In this document: one piece after another, positions 1 through 6,592 of the stretch
How the letters are laid out: every line of letters begins with the position of its first letter
How positions within the stretch are numbered: the stretch's first letter is position 1
NCBI GenBank assembly: GCA_021802375.1
Contig: JAKAAL010000130.1
Coordinates: forward strand, 1-8,884
Source of the DNA: Bacillota bacterium
Lineage (GTDB): Bacteria > Bacillota_E > Sulfobacillia > Sulfobacillales > Sulfobacillaceae
Length of the DNA stretch: 8,884 nt
Direction of reading: 5' to 3'
Translations under genes and position numbers: made by a program
Notes under the pieces: generated by a model
What the model was told of the DNA's origin: nothing
What the model saw: only the letters and a program-made list of their open reading frames with translations
The model's database searches: none

Positions 1-1
1 C

Positions 2-1513
2 TATATGGATAGCTATCGGGTCTTTACCTGGAACCCTCAACATTACGCTACCAGCAGCGACACCATCCATCATTTGGCAGATCAAGGATTTCACATTATT
101 CCCATCGTAGATCCTGGAGTAAAAAAAGACGAGGACTACGATATCTATCAATCTGGCCTAGTCCACAACGCCTTTTGCGCGTATCCTGATGGCCGTCTAT
201 ATCTAGGAGACGTGTGGCCAGGAGAGAGTGTTTTCCCTGATTTCACTGAGCCCCACGTACGGAAATGGTGGGGAGAGCTTCACCAAAGTTATGTTGATAG
301 TGGTGTTGTCGGAATTTGGAATGATATGAACGAGCCAGCCGTCTTTAACGAATCTAAGACCATGGATCTCGCCGTCATCCATGGCAACCATGGGCATCCA
401 ATGACCCATGAAGCTCTTCATAATGCCTACGGGCATTATATGAATCAAGCCACCTACGATGGAATGAAGGGGCTTTTGAAGGGAAAACGTCCGTTTGTTT
501 TGACACGCTCTGGGTATGCGGGAACTCAAAGATATGCGGCGGTATGGACAGGCGATAACCGTAGTTTCTGGGAACACTTAGCCTTAGCGATTCCCATGCT
601 GCTGAACATGGGGCTGTCCGGATTACCATTTTCCGGAGCTGATGTCGGAGGATTTGCGTTCGATGCCGATGGCCTATTGCTCACACGATGGACTCAGATG
701 GCTGCCTATACCCCATTTTTCCGCAATCATTCCGGAATTGACGCTGTGCGCCAAGAACCATGGCAATTTGGCCCTGTGTTTGAATCGGCGATCCGTAAAG
801 CCATTGAACGCCGCTACATGCTGTTGCCCCATATCTATAGTTTGTTTTACGAGCATCGCATGACCGGATTGCCCCCGATGCGTCCGCTGGCCCTGGAATT
901 TCCCGGGGACCCCCATACCCGAGATCTTTGTGACAGTTTCTTGCTCGGATCTGGTATATTGGTGGCCCCCATTTATCGTCCTGATACCAACGTGCGTAGC
1001 GTCTATCTGCCGCAAGGTGACTGGTATCAGGAAAGTACCGATCACAAATTGGAGGGTAACCAATATATCTTAGCCACTGCCACGATTGACGAAATTCCCG
1101 TGTTTGTGCAAGCGGGATCCATCATTGCTATGCAAGGTGTGGTTCAACATACCGGGCAAACCTCTGAGACTCTAATATTTCACATCTATTCAGGTGCCGA
1201 AGGCCACTATCGCTATTATGAAGATGACGGGGAAACCTTTGCTTATCAAGATGGCGCCTATACTGCTGTAGAATTTCATCTTAACGTCTGCTCCGATGGT
1301 TGGGAATTAGTTGTAACGATCGTTCACAATGGTTTTGCTGTGCAAGCACGTCGCTCGATTTTTCTAGCCGTTCATGGGATGAATAACCGTGCGTCAGTTT
1401 CCACAGCCAACGCTTCTCAGCCCTTAAAGCAACAGTTTAGGGATAATATCTTATTTGTTGAGGTCCCGGAATTGTTGATAAAAGATACACGGTATCATAT
1501 TAGCTCCCAATGA
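2..1513 (+). CDS. Glycoside hydrolase family 31 alpha-glucosidase (5' end outside window)
   Basis: Retaining alpha-glucosidase that releases glucose from the non-reducing ends of maltose and maltodextrins, probably in the cytoplasm. The frame is open to the window edge. The first residues, YMDSYRVFTW, match the internal GH31 motif DIDYM-YRVFT, so the Met at base 5 is internal and the real start lies upstream. Counting from that Met, the nucleophile is Asp107 in WNDMNEP, the acid/base is Asp184 in the WTGDN motif, and GADVGGF (211-217) and RNHSGI are the usual substrate-site motifs. After the barrel come the beta-sandwich segment with EIPVFVQAGSII and a DUF5110-like tail around YYEDDGETFAYQDG. 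Family members of this type are about 750-800 residues, so roughly a third is missing. Its stop codon touches the ribosome-binding site of the next gene, which suggests translational coupling. The family call is certain. The exact substrate (maltose, isomaltose or xyloside) is inferred from the neighbours. Confidence 0.93.
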   Translation, partial: YMDSYRVFTWNPQHYATSSDTIHHLADQGFHIIPIVDPGVKKDEDYDIYQSGLVHNAFCAYPDGRLYLGDVWPGESVFPDFTEPHVRKWWGELHQSYVDSGVVGIWNDMNEPAVFNESKTMDLAVIHGNHGHPMTHEALHNAYGHYMNQATYDGMKGLLKGKRPFVLTRSGYAGTQRYAAVWTGDNRSFWEHLALAIPMLLNMGLSGLPFSGADVGGFAFDADGLLLTRWTQMAAYTPFFRNHSGIDAVRQEPWQFGPVFESAIRKAIERRYMLLPHIYSLFYEHRMTGLPPMRPLALEFPGDPHTRDLCDSFLLGSGILVAPIYRPDTNVRSVYLPQGDWYQESTDHKLEGNQYILATATIDEIPVFVQAGSIIAMQGVVQHTGQTSETLIFHIYSGAEGHYRYYEDDGETFAYQDGAYTAVEFHLNVCSDGWELVVTIVHNGFAVQARRSIFLAVHGMNNRASVSTANASQPLKQQFRDNILFVEVPELLIKDTRYHISSQ

Positions 1514-1518
1514 AGGAG
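1513..1518 (+). promoter_or_regulatory. Ribosome-binding site that decides the GH13 start
   Basis: AAGGAG lies directly on the GH31 stop codon. A GTG at 1518 overlaps its last base, so that GTG cannot be the start codon. The in-frame TTG at 1527 sits after a spacer of 8 bases, which is ideal. Confidence 0.75.
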
Positions 1519-1526
1519 TGACGTCT

Positions 1527-3359
1527 TTGAATCCCAAAGAATCCAATCACATTGATGACGATACCGACAAGAACGTATATCTATTGCGGTTGTCCCTGTT
1601 TCACGAATCCGTTGAACCGTATGCCTATGCTTCAAATGGCCGCTTGACGGTTCGCCTGCGTGTGGGACGCGGCCTGGCGCAGTGTGTCTCGGTGGTACAC
1701 TGGGACAAATTTTTGCCTAAAAAGACAACCCAAGTGACCGTCGCAGATTCTTATGCTTTAGATGGTTCAAATCACGTCATTTTTCAGGCCTCGCTGTCAC
1801 AACCAAGCAAACGGTTTCGTTATTATTTCTCTCTACTGCAAGGAAACGATGAATATTACTTTAGTCGCGAAGGCCTGTCCACGGCCCTGCCACATCCGGA
1901 CCGGTGTTTTGAGGTCCCCTATTTGGGTGAAAGCGACCGTTTTTCTCCTCCCCGTTGGGCTGCTGGAGCGGTGTGCTACGAGGTGTTTCCCGACCGATTT
2001 TTCCGCGGCAACTACGTATCTCCCCGAAAAAAATTGACACAGTGGGGAACTAAGCCGCGGCGCAACAGTTATTTTGGCGGCAATTTACGCGGCATCATGG
2101 ATAAACTTAATTATATTAGCTCGCTCGGGGTCGACGTATTATATCTCACCCCAATTTTTCGAGCAAAATCCAACCACAAATACGACACCACCGATTATTA
2201 CGCAATCGATCCAGATTTCGGCACGGAAGAAGATCTTCGCCAACTGGTGACTGCCTGCCATGACCACGGTATTCGGCTGATTTTAGATGCCGTGTTCAAT
2301 CATATGGGCGACCAACACCCCATATTTCGCGATATCGCGGCCCGTGGCACTGAATCACCATACGCTGACTGGATTTATCCTATTACATGGCCTGTAGACC
2401 CTTTACGGCGCACCTATGAAACATTTGCCTATACTCCGAAAATGCCCAAATGGCGAACGGCCAACACAGAGGTGGAGCAGTATCTGATCCATGTTGCTGA
2501 ATATTGGATGGAACGTACTGGAGTCGATGGATGGCGTCTAGACGTGGCCGATGAGGTTGAACATGCTTTTTGGCGGCATTTTCGGGAGCGCATCAAAGGT
2601 CGTTACCCAGAGGCCCTTATTTGTGGTGAAGTTTGGCAGTTTGCTATGCCATGGCTTCACGGAGAACAATTTGACACCGTGATGAATTATCCGTTTACCA
2701 GTGCTGTTCACGACTGGCTGTGCAAAAACCGTATTGACGCGCAGGAGTTCGACCAACGCATTGAACAAATTCGGATCCAATATCCTGAAGATCGGCTATC
2801 ATATCTTTGGAACCTCTTAGGATCTCATGATACGGTACGAATCATGAGTGCATGCGCAGAGAACCCCCAGCAAGTCTCATTGGCTCTCTTTTTTCAATTT
2901 ACCTGCTTCGGTTCCCCCATGGTATACTATGGGGATGACATCGGCCTGACCGGAGGTGGTGACCCCGAATGTCGGGGCACTATGGTGTGGGATCCGCAAG
3001 AACAAAACGCCCAATTATTAGCGCAGTACCGCACATTATCGGCGTTGCGCAAAAAATATTCCGTTATCCGCAGCGGTGCCTACCGACCGATCCTTAGGGG
3101 CATTTCACCGCAATTGTACAGCTACCTGCGTATTCCTGAAGCATATGGCGATCCAACTGAACAGCCGCTGTTATCCATGATTAATAATGGCGCCGACCCT
3201 CTTGCCTTAACCTTGTCGGATGAGACGATCCCGGACGGCACATATCAATGCATCTATGGAGACGTTCTCCACATCGCAGTTTGTACTGGACAATTACTGA
3301 CACTTCCAGCCAAAAGTGGCACCCTATTTATTCGAACAGGAGACAAATATGCCAATTAA
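1527..3359 (+). CDS. GH13 cyclomaltodextrinase / neopullulanase / maltogenic amylase type (GH13_20-like)
   Basis: Hydrolyses cyclodextrins, pullulan or maltodextrins to maltose or panose. The absence of a signal peptide indicates cytoplasmic action on imported sugar. With the TTG start chosen from the ribosome-binding site the protein has 610 residues, close to the usual ~590. Residues 1-120 are a beta-rich CBM34-like N domain, which in this subfamily builds the dimer. The (beta/alpha)8 barrel begins at YEVFPDRF (about 151). Region I is DAVFNH (about 254), and the subfamily marker MPK is at about 306. Region II is DGWRLDVADE with nucleophile Asp339, region III is ICGEVW with acid/base Glu368, and region IV is GSHDT with Asp435. 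A short C-terminal beta domain follows. All three catalytic residues are present. The third residue after MPK is Trp rather than the commoner Leu-Asn pair. Product specificity cannot be read from sequence alone. Confidence 0.92.
   Translation: MNPKESNHIDDDTDKNVYLLRLSLFHESVEPYAYASNGRLTVRLRVGRGLAQCVSVVHWDKFLPKKTTQVTVADSYALDGSNHVIFQASLSQPSKRFRYYFSLLQGNDEYYFSREGLSTALPHPDRCFEVPYLGESDRFSPPRWAAGAVCYEVFPDRFFRGNYVSPRKKLTQWGTKPRRNSYFGGNLRGIMDKLNYISSLGVDVLYLTPIFRAKSNHKYDTTDYYAIDPDFGTEEDLRQLVTACHDHGIRLILDAVFNHMGDQHPIFRDIAARGTESPYADWIYPITWPVDPLRRTYETFAYTPKMPKWRTANTEVEQYLIHVAEYWMERTGVDGWRLDVADEVEHAFWRHFRERIKGRYPEALICGEVWQFAMPWLHGEQFDTVMNYPFTSAVHDWLCKNRIDAQEFDQRIEQIRIQYPEDRLSYLWNLLGSHDTVRIMSACAENPQQVSLALFFQFTCFGSPMVYYGDDIGLTGGGDPECRGTMVWDPQEQNAQLLAQYRTLSALRKKYSVIRSGAYRPILRGISPQLYSYLRIPEAYGDPTEQPLLSMINNGADPLALTLSDETIPDGTYQCIYGDVLHIAVCTGQLLTLPAKSGTLFIRTGDKYAN
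3338..3342 (+). promoter_or_regulatory. Ribosome-binding site of the malR-like gene
   Basis: AGGAG lies inside the end of the GH13 gene, 6 bases before ATG 3349. It fixes the start there rather than at the in-frame upstream ATG 3316, which would add 11 residues ahead of the DNA-binding domain. Confidence 0.75.
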
Positions 3360-4401
3360 TATTAAGGATGTCGCAGCCAAAGCTGGTGTTAGCCCATCCA
3401 CCGTGTCCCGGGTGCTCGCCAACAACCCCCGTATCAGCCCTGAAACCAGTGAACGCGTGCGTACGGTTCTTAAAGAGTTAAACTACCACCCCAATGAAAT
3501 TGCCCGTAGCTTGGTGAGACAACAAACCCGGACTCTTGGGCTAATCTTGCCCAACGCCATCGACCAATTTTTTCTTAACCCATTTTTCCCCGAGGTGCTG
3601 CGCGGCATTTCCCAAGCCGCGCGAAAACTGGGCTATGACTTATTTCTGTCCACAGCATCGCAAGGGCTCAACGATGTCGAACGACTAGACCAAATGGTCC
3701 AAAGCAAGCGCGTTGATGGTGTTATCTTATTGACGGTAAAGCTGGATGATCCTCTATTGAAACGTGTGCAAGATAACCATGTTCCCGCGGTTCTTATCGG
3801 GAGATCTCCTGGTCAACCCATGGTTGCCTCGATTAACAACGACAATAAAAAGGCCGGTTATGATGCCACAATGCATTTATTGAAACTGGGCCACCAGCAT
3901 ATTGGATTTATCGGCGGATCTCCCGAACTCATATTAACCATTGATCGTTTGTCGGGGTACGCTCAAGCTCTAAACGACGCCAATGTGCCATTTGATCCAC
4001 AACTCGTGACTTCTGAAGAATTTTTGGAAGAAGGCGGCTATACCGGCATGATGAAATTGCTCGCACTACCGACGAGACCATCGGCCGTCATTGCCTCCGA
4101 TGACGTTCTAGCGTTCGGTGCCATGCGCGCGGCAGGAGAACTCGGCTATCACATTCCGCAGGACCTCGCGATCGTGGGATTCAATGACATTCCCTTAGCA
4201 AAAATAGCCAATCCACCATTGACTACGATGAATGTCCACATTTTTGAATTGGGCGAAGGAGCCGCAACCATGCTGATTGATCAAATCACCAATGGCGGAA
4301 TTAGACCTGCCGAACCACAAATTGTCCCACATAACTTAATCGTCAGGCGGTCATGCGGAGCGTGGAACCCTACTAACAACTTGGTAAGCCATCTGTCCTA
4401 A
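3349..4401 (+). CDS. malR: LacI/GalR-family repressor, MalR type (maltose/maltodextrin utilisation)
   Basis: Sugar-responsive repressor of 350 residues, the normal length for the family. The helix-turn-helix is at residues 4-24 (IKDVAAKAGVSPSTVSRVL), followed by the hinge helix NEIARSLVRQQ (49-59) and a periplasmic-binding-protein-like sensor domain to the end. The stretches NPRISPET, NPFFPEVLRGIS, RVDGVILL, NNDN, SEEFLEEGGY and NIFELG-like VHIFELG follow the pattern I know for Firmicutes MalR. Together with its place behind two alpha-glucan hydrolases, this supports a maltose role. The start codon overlaps the GH13 stop by 11 bases, so it is co-transcribed and would control its own operon. 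The expected operator upstream of the operon is outside the window. The LacI-family assignment is certain; the MalR subtype is strong but rests on remembered motifs. Confidence 0.9.
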   Translation: MPINIKDVAAKAGVSPSTVSRVLANNPRISPETSERVRTVLKELNYHPNEIARSLVRQQTRTLGLILPNAIDQFFLNPFFPEVLRGISQAARKLGYDLFLSTASQGLNDVERLDQMVQSKRVDGVILLTVKLDDPLLKRVQDNHVPAVLIGRSPGQPMVASINNDNKKAGYDATMHLLKLGHQHIGFIGGSPELILTIDRLSGYAQALNDANVPFDPQLVTSEEFLEEGGYTGMMKLLALPTRPSAVIASDDVLAFGAMRAAGELGYHIPQDLAIVGFNDIPLAKIANPPLTTMNVHIFELGEGAATMLIDQITNGGIRPAEPQIVPHNLIVRRSCGAWNPTNNLVSHLS

Positions 4402-4410
4402 TTAGACTCG

Positions 4411-4590
4411 ATGAAGAAACGGCAAAGCCCTTGCGATGACTGGGCGGACGAAATCGTCGAATTGCTGCTGAAGATCCTGAGGGATAGCGAATGTTCAACC
4501 CATGACCACATACTTGAATGTATTAATCCACGATGTCGAAGCATTCGCATTTATGCCGCAGGGGTACATATTCGGTCAACCCATGTCTAA
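4411..4590 (+). CDS. Possible small ORF, 59 residues, unknown
   Basis: An uninterrupted ATG-to-TAA frame lies in the 196-base gap between malR and the convergent secreted-protein gene, starting 9 bases after the malR stop. It encodes a charged, probably helical first half (DDWADEIVELLLKILRDSE) and a basic second half with four cysteines in total. No Shine-Dalgarno sequence precedes it. It contains a 10-base direct repeat (TCAACCCATG at 4495-4504 and 4576-4585), which gives STH twice in the protein. I recognise no family. It may be a small protein translated after malR, a decayed fragment, or chance. No clear terminator was found in this gap for either converging gene. Confidence 0.25.
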   Translation: MKKRQSPCDDWADEIVELLLKILRDSECSTHDHILECINPRCRSIRIYAAGVHIRSTHV

Positions 4591-4597
4591 AAACCTC

Positions 4598-6139
4598 CTA
4601 AAAGGCATTAGTCACCAATTGAACAATGGGAACAAAGCCAAGACCCGGACCATACAACGGTTCGTTTTGTATCCCATACAGAGACAATACATCCGGTATG
4701 TTGTTAGCAGACCCGGTGTGATACGTAAGATACACATGGTTGGTGCCCATATGTCCAAAAGTTAGTGTCGAAGGCGTTGATCGTCCACTGGTGCTCACGC
4801 TAAAGGTTGGCACCTCGTCAGCGTTTGCGCTGGTCGGATAGGCTTGAGAGCCAAATAACTGGGCAATCCCTAAGATGGGTTTGTTGTTGTTCGTTTCGAG
4901 CTGTAGCTGCACCTGATAGGTCTCATTAGCATGAATCCCCGTGACCAATTGAATTTGTCCAATATTGTTAGATACAGGAGCCGAGACCTCGGGAGCCGCA
5001 CTCGAAGTAGGTCCGGTGACTGCTGTCACTTTCAGGTTAGCGGGATCAGCCGGGACAACCGAAAACGTCGCCGGGTAGGCGTTACTGACTCCAAGGTTTA
5101 CACCAAAAGCTGATCCCGAAAAATAGTATGAAGCTGCTTGATTCGATGCGTAAAGGGTCTGTAAAGTCGGTACCCCCGGGAACTCGCTCAAATACCCTTG
5201 GTAATCCGGAGCATTGCTATTTAAGGCCAAGGCAACATTGTCGGCTAATGTCCCCGGAACAATAACCCCCGCTGCATCCACGGGCTGTAGAACAACTGTA
5301 GTGCTTGTGGTAACGGGACTCAGAGAAGAAATGGGCGTGCCACCGACGGTAAACGCTCTCCACCCTACTTGGTTGGTGGTGTTGGGCATAATCGTCAAGG
5401 GAAGCGATCCGGAATTCCACTGAATGACTACGTGGCCCGTCACTTGTGCGGCCTTCATGGTCAGTTTGCCCACCCCATCGGTAAACGGCACCGAAATCGG
5501 CCCTAAGACAAAAGAATCGGTATTGTTTTCAAACCGAACATAGGTCGACGAACTAGAGACCGAGAGACTCCCGTTATAGGTGGTATCCAGTGAACCGTCT
5601 GCATTTAACGCCTCAATAGCAATCGTTTTAATACCGCCAGCCGGAATATAGGGAAATGCGGAAAGCGATGCATAAGAGGCTGGGGGGGACTCCGTATTCG
5701 TTCCCTTGATGATTCCCGTTAATGGTGTTCCCACGGGAGCAGGCAAATTACGTACCAGGTACACATTGGACCACTGAAACCCATTTGCGCTAAAGACCTT
5801 CTCGTTCTCAATCCAGTGCAATTGCCCATTTTGGTACCAATAGACTTGCGGGCTAGCGGGAAGCTTTAAAAGATTAATAGGTTGACCTATGGATGCTGGC
5901 AACGTTTTTACCGTGATCAGTTCCCGCCACTGATACCCTAAAGCGTAGAGCATCGCAGGAGATGCTACCGCATGAAGTGAGCCGTTATGGTCAACATAGA
6001 CGGTCGGTCCGTTAGATAATTTATAAATTGGCCCAGGCACTGTAGCAGCATCAGCTATCGCAGAAGAAAATATTAGACCCGTACTTGAAATCAATAGAAC
6101 CCCGCTGAGCAATGCCCCACGGCTTTTGACTAACACCAT
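4598..6139 (-). CDS. Secreted cell-surface protein with two VY-NG-H-GxxW repeats and Ig-like region
   Basis: Exported protein of 513 residues with unknown ligand. ATG 6139 is preferred over TTG 6145 because GAAAGG (6153-6148) lies 8 bases before it. Residues 1-32 are a signal peptide: KSR, a hydrophobic core, then a likely cut after ADA. Two tandem repeats of about 42 residues follow, at about 47-88 and 99-140. They share the positions VY...NG.LH...A.G.QW...V..LPA..G.P and are identical at about 16 sites. Repeats of this NG-x-x-H type occur in secreted or wall-bound proteins of Gram-positive bacteria. The rest is Ser/Thr/Ala/Pro-rich beta sequence; the part from about 168 (AGGIKTIAIEALNADGSLDTTYNG) resembles an Ig/invasin-like strand pattern. 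There is no cysteine, few Lys or Arg, no C-terminal membrane anchor and no LPXTG. The low charge fits exposure to acid. No enzyme motif is visible. Confidence 0.8.
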   Translation of the reverse strand: MVLVKSRGALLSGVLLISSTGLIFSSAIADAATVPGPIYKLSNGPTVYVDHNGSLHAVASPAMLYALGYQWRELITVKTLPASIGQPINLLKLPASPQVYWYQNGQLHWIENEKVFSANGFQWSNVYLVRNLPAPVGTPLTGIIKGTNTESPPASYASLSAFPYIPAGGIKTIAIEALNADGSLDTTYNGSLSVSSSSTYVRFENNTDSFVLGPISVPFTDGVGKLTMKAAQVTGHVVIQWNSGSLPLTIMPNTTNQVGWRAFTVGGTPISSLSPVTTSTTVVLQPVDAAGVIVPGTLADNVALALNSNAPDYQGYLSEFPGVPTLQTLYASNQAASYYFSGSAFGVNLGVSNAYPATFSVVPADPANLKVTAVTGPTSSAAPEVSAPVSNNIGQIQLVTGIHANETYQVQLQLETNNNKPILGIAQLFGSQAYPTSANADEVPTFSVSTSGRSTPSTLTFGHMGTNHVYLTYHTGSANNIPDVLSLYGIQNEPLYGPGLGFVPIVQLVTNAF

Positions 6140-6376
6140 AATCAACGCCTTTCACAAGGTATTTGTGGTATCAGAGAGGAGCTCATTGCCTTCGCCTCTA
6201 ATAGGCTTAGCCAAGTTTCTCGCCGCGACGCGGCTCAATACGATTTTTGGGAACATGCTCGTGCCTTAAGTCGCTTGCCGGCTCAACACGCCACAGAACT
6301 CCCGCAAATTATCCTCATGTGTAACATGCTCGAAAATAGCTCTTTCTCTATCATGAGGGATTTAACGATATGTTAA
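6134..6376 (+). pseudogene. Open frame without a start, possible gene remnant
   Basis: Eighty sense codons run up to a TAA at 6374-6376. The frame has no ATG, GTG or TTG near its beginning and is closed upstream by TAA 6131. From 6182 the translation has protein-like composition (SRRDAAQYDFWEHARALSRL and onward through PAQHATELPQIILM) and varied codons. It lies opposite the leader of the secreted-protein gene. I do not recognise the family. It could be the C-terminal stump of a gene truncated by rearrangement, or a chance open stretch. Confidence 0.22.
6313..6358. repeat. Inverted repeat CCTCATG / CATGAGG
   Basis: Seven-base arms at 6313-6319 and 6352-6358 enclose 32 bases that contain a smaller GCT...AGC pairing. 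The repeat lies in the presumed leader of the secreted-protein gene. It may be a leader hairpin or chance. Confidence 0.3.
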
Positions 6377-6377
6377 A
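6361..6377. promoter_or_regulatory. Perfect dyad, operator-like (TTTAAC-5-GTTAAA)
   Basis: TTTAAC (6361-6366) and GTTAAA (6372-6377) are exact inverted half-sites around GATAT. The site lies about 220 bases before the start of the secreted-protein gene and just inside the transcript that would begin at the -10-like box at 6400-6405. This geometry suits a repressor site. The protein that would bind it is unknown. Confidence 0.35.
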
Positions 6378-6582
6378 CTTCATACCAAAAACTCTCTTAA
6401 TTATAACCCACGTTCCGCAAGACAGCTTGACCGAAATTCTAGAATTGTCCCCTGTCTTACTCGGAAGGCTCCCAGAAAAATCCCAATCGATGGGACACCG
6501 AGGGCCGACAGAATCCGCCGTTGGTAGGAACCGCGGCGACCCATTGATACCCGAAGAGCGGGTTCCGTCACGTGAAATGTGA
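6370..6582 (+). CDS. Doubtful 70-residue ORF running into the structured block
   Basis: ATG 6370 is preceded by GAGG (6355-6358) at 11 bases, a poor ribosome-binding site. The start codon lies inside the dyad at 6361-6377. The last 35 residues (from LPEKSQSMGHRG to PSREM) are polar and proline/arginine-rich because that DNA is built of inverted repeats. Such tails are seen where the end of a gene doubles as structured RNA, for example at the 3' ends of IS605-type tnpB genes. No TnpB catalytic or zinc-finger motif precedes it, so any link to that family is speculative. It may be non-coding. Confidence 0.18.
   Translation: MLNFIPKTLLIITHVPQDSLTEILELSPVLLGRLPEKSQSMGHRGPTESAVGRNRGDPLIPEERVPSREM
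6400..6405 (-). promoter_or_regulatory. Possible -10 box for the secreted-protein gene
   Basis: The minus strand reads TATAAT exactly, but no good -35 hexamer is seen 16-18 bases upstream (AGCTGT, AAGCTG or CAAGCT), and there is no TG extension. The leader would be about 250 bases long. A second, poorer candidate (GATAAT, minus strand 6313-6308, with TTTTCG 17 bases upstream) is also possible. Confidence 0.25.
6435..6446. repeat. Perfect 12-base palindrome
   Basis: AATTCTAGAATT is fully self-complementary. It sits between the arms GACAG (6421-6425) and CTGTC (6452-6456), so the whole 36-base block can fold as one interrupted hairpin. It marks the left edge of the palindrome-rich block. Confidence 0.4.
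6476..6495 (-). terminator. Weak intrinsic terminator candidate, minus strand
   Basis: Read on the minus strand, TCCCA-TCGAT-TGGGA is followed directly by five T. The stem is only 5 bp. It lies about 435 bases after the recD2 stop and before the secreted-protein gene, so it could separate these two transcripts. On the plus strand the same bases sit inside outer arms CTCGG (6460-6464) and CCGAG (6498-6502), and so may instead belong to the folded block there. Confidence 0.3.
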
Positions 6583-6585
6583 CGG
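6516..6585. repeat. Cluster of GC-rich hairpins
   Basis: Three stems follow closely: CGCCG/CGGCG (6516-6520 with 6534-6538), ACCCG-AAGAG-CGGGT (6549-6563) and a perfect 7-bp hairpin CCGTCAC/GTGACGG with a 7-base loop (6565-6585). An alternative, GGAACC (6528-6533) with GGTTCC (6561-6566), excludes parts of these. The last hairpin ends one base before TATACT (6586-6591), a good -10 box whose -35 region is poor. If that box is used, the hairpin is also a dyad in the promoter of the element that starts at about 6597. Confidence 0.4.
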
Positions 6586-6592
6586 TATACTA

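Noticed and set aside
5..7. ATG as the start of the GH31 gene
   Set aside because: It falls inside the conserved IDYM-YRVFT motif and the frame stays open to the window edge, so this Met is internal.
3316..3318. Upstream ATG for the LacI-family gene
   Set aside because: It would add 11 residues before the normal family N-terminus and has no ribosome-binding site; ATG 3349 has AGGAG at 6 bases.
4502..4765. Plus-strand frame of 87 residues
   Set aside because: Its second half lies opposite the conserved coding sequence of the secreted-protein gene, it has no ribosome-binding site and its product looks like nothing known.
6523..6537. GGTAGGAACCGCGG, similar to the T-box GGGTGGNACCGCG motif
   Set aside because: Only a partial match, with no specifier-loop leader and no plus-strand amino-acid or tRNA-synthetase gene downstream.
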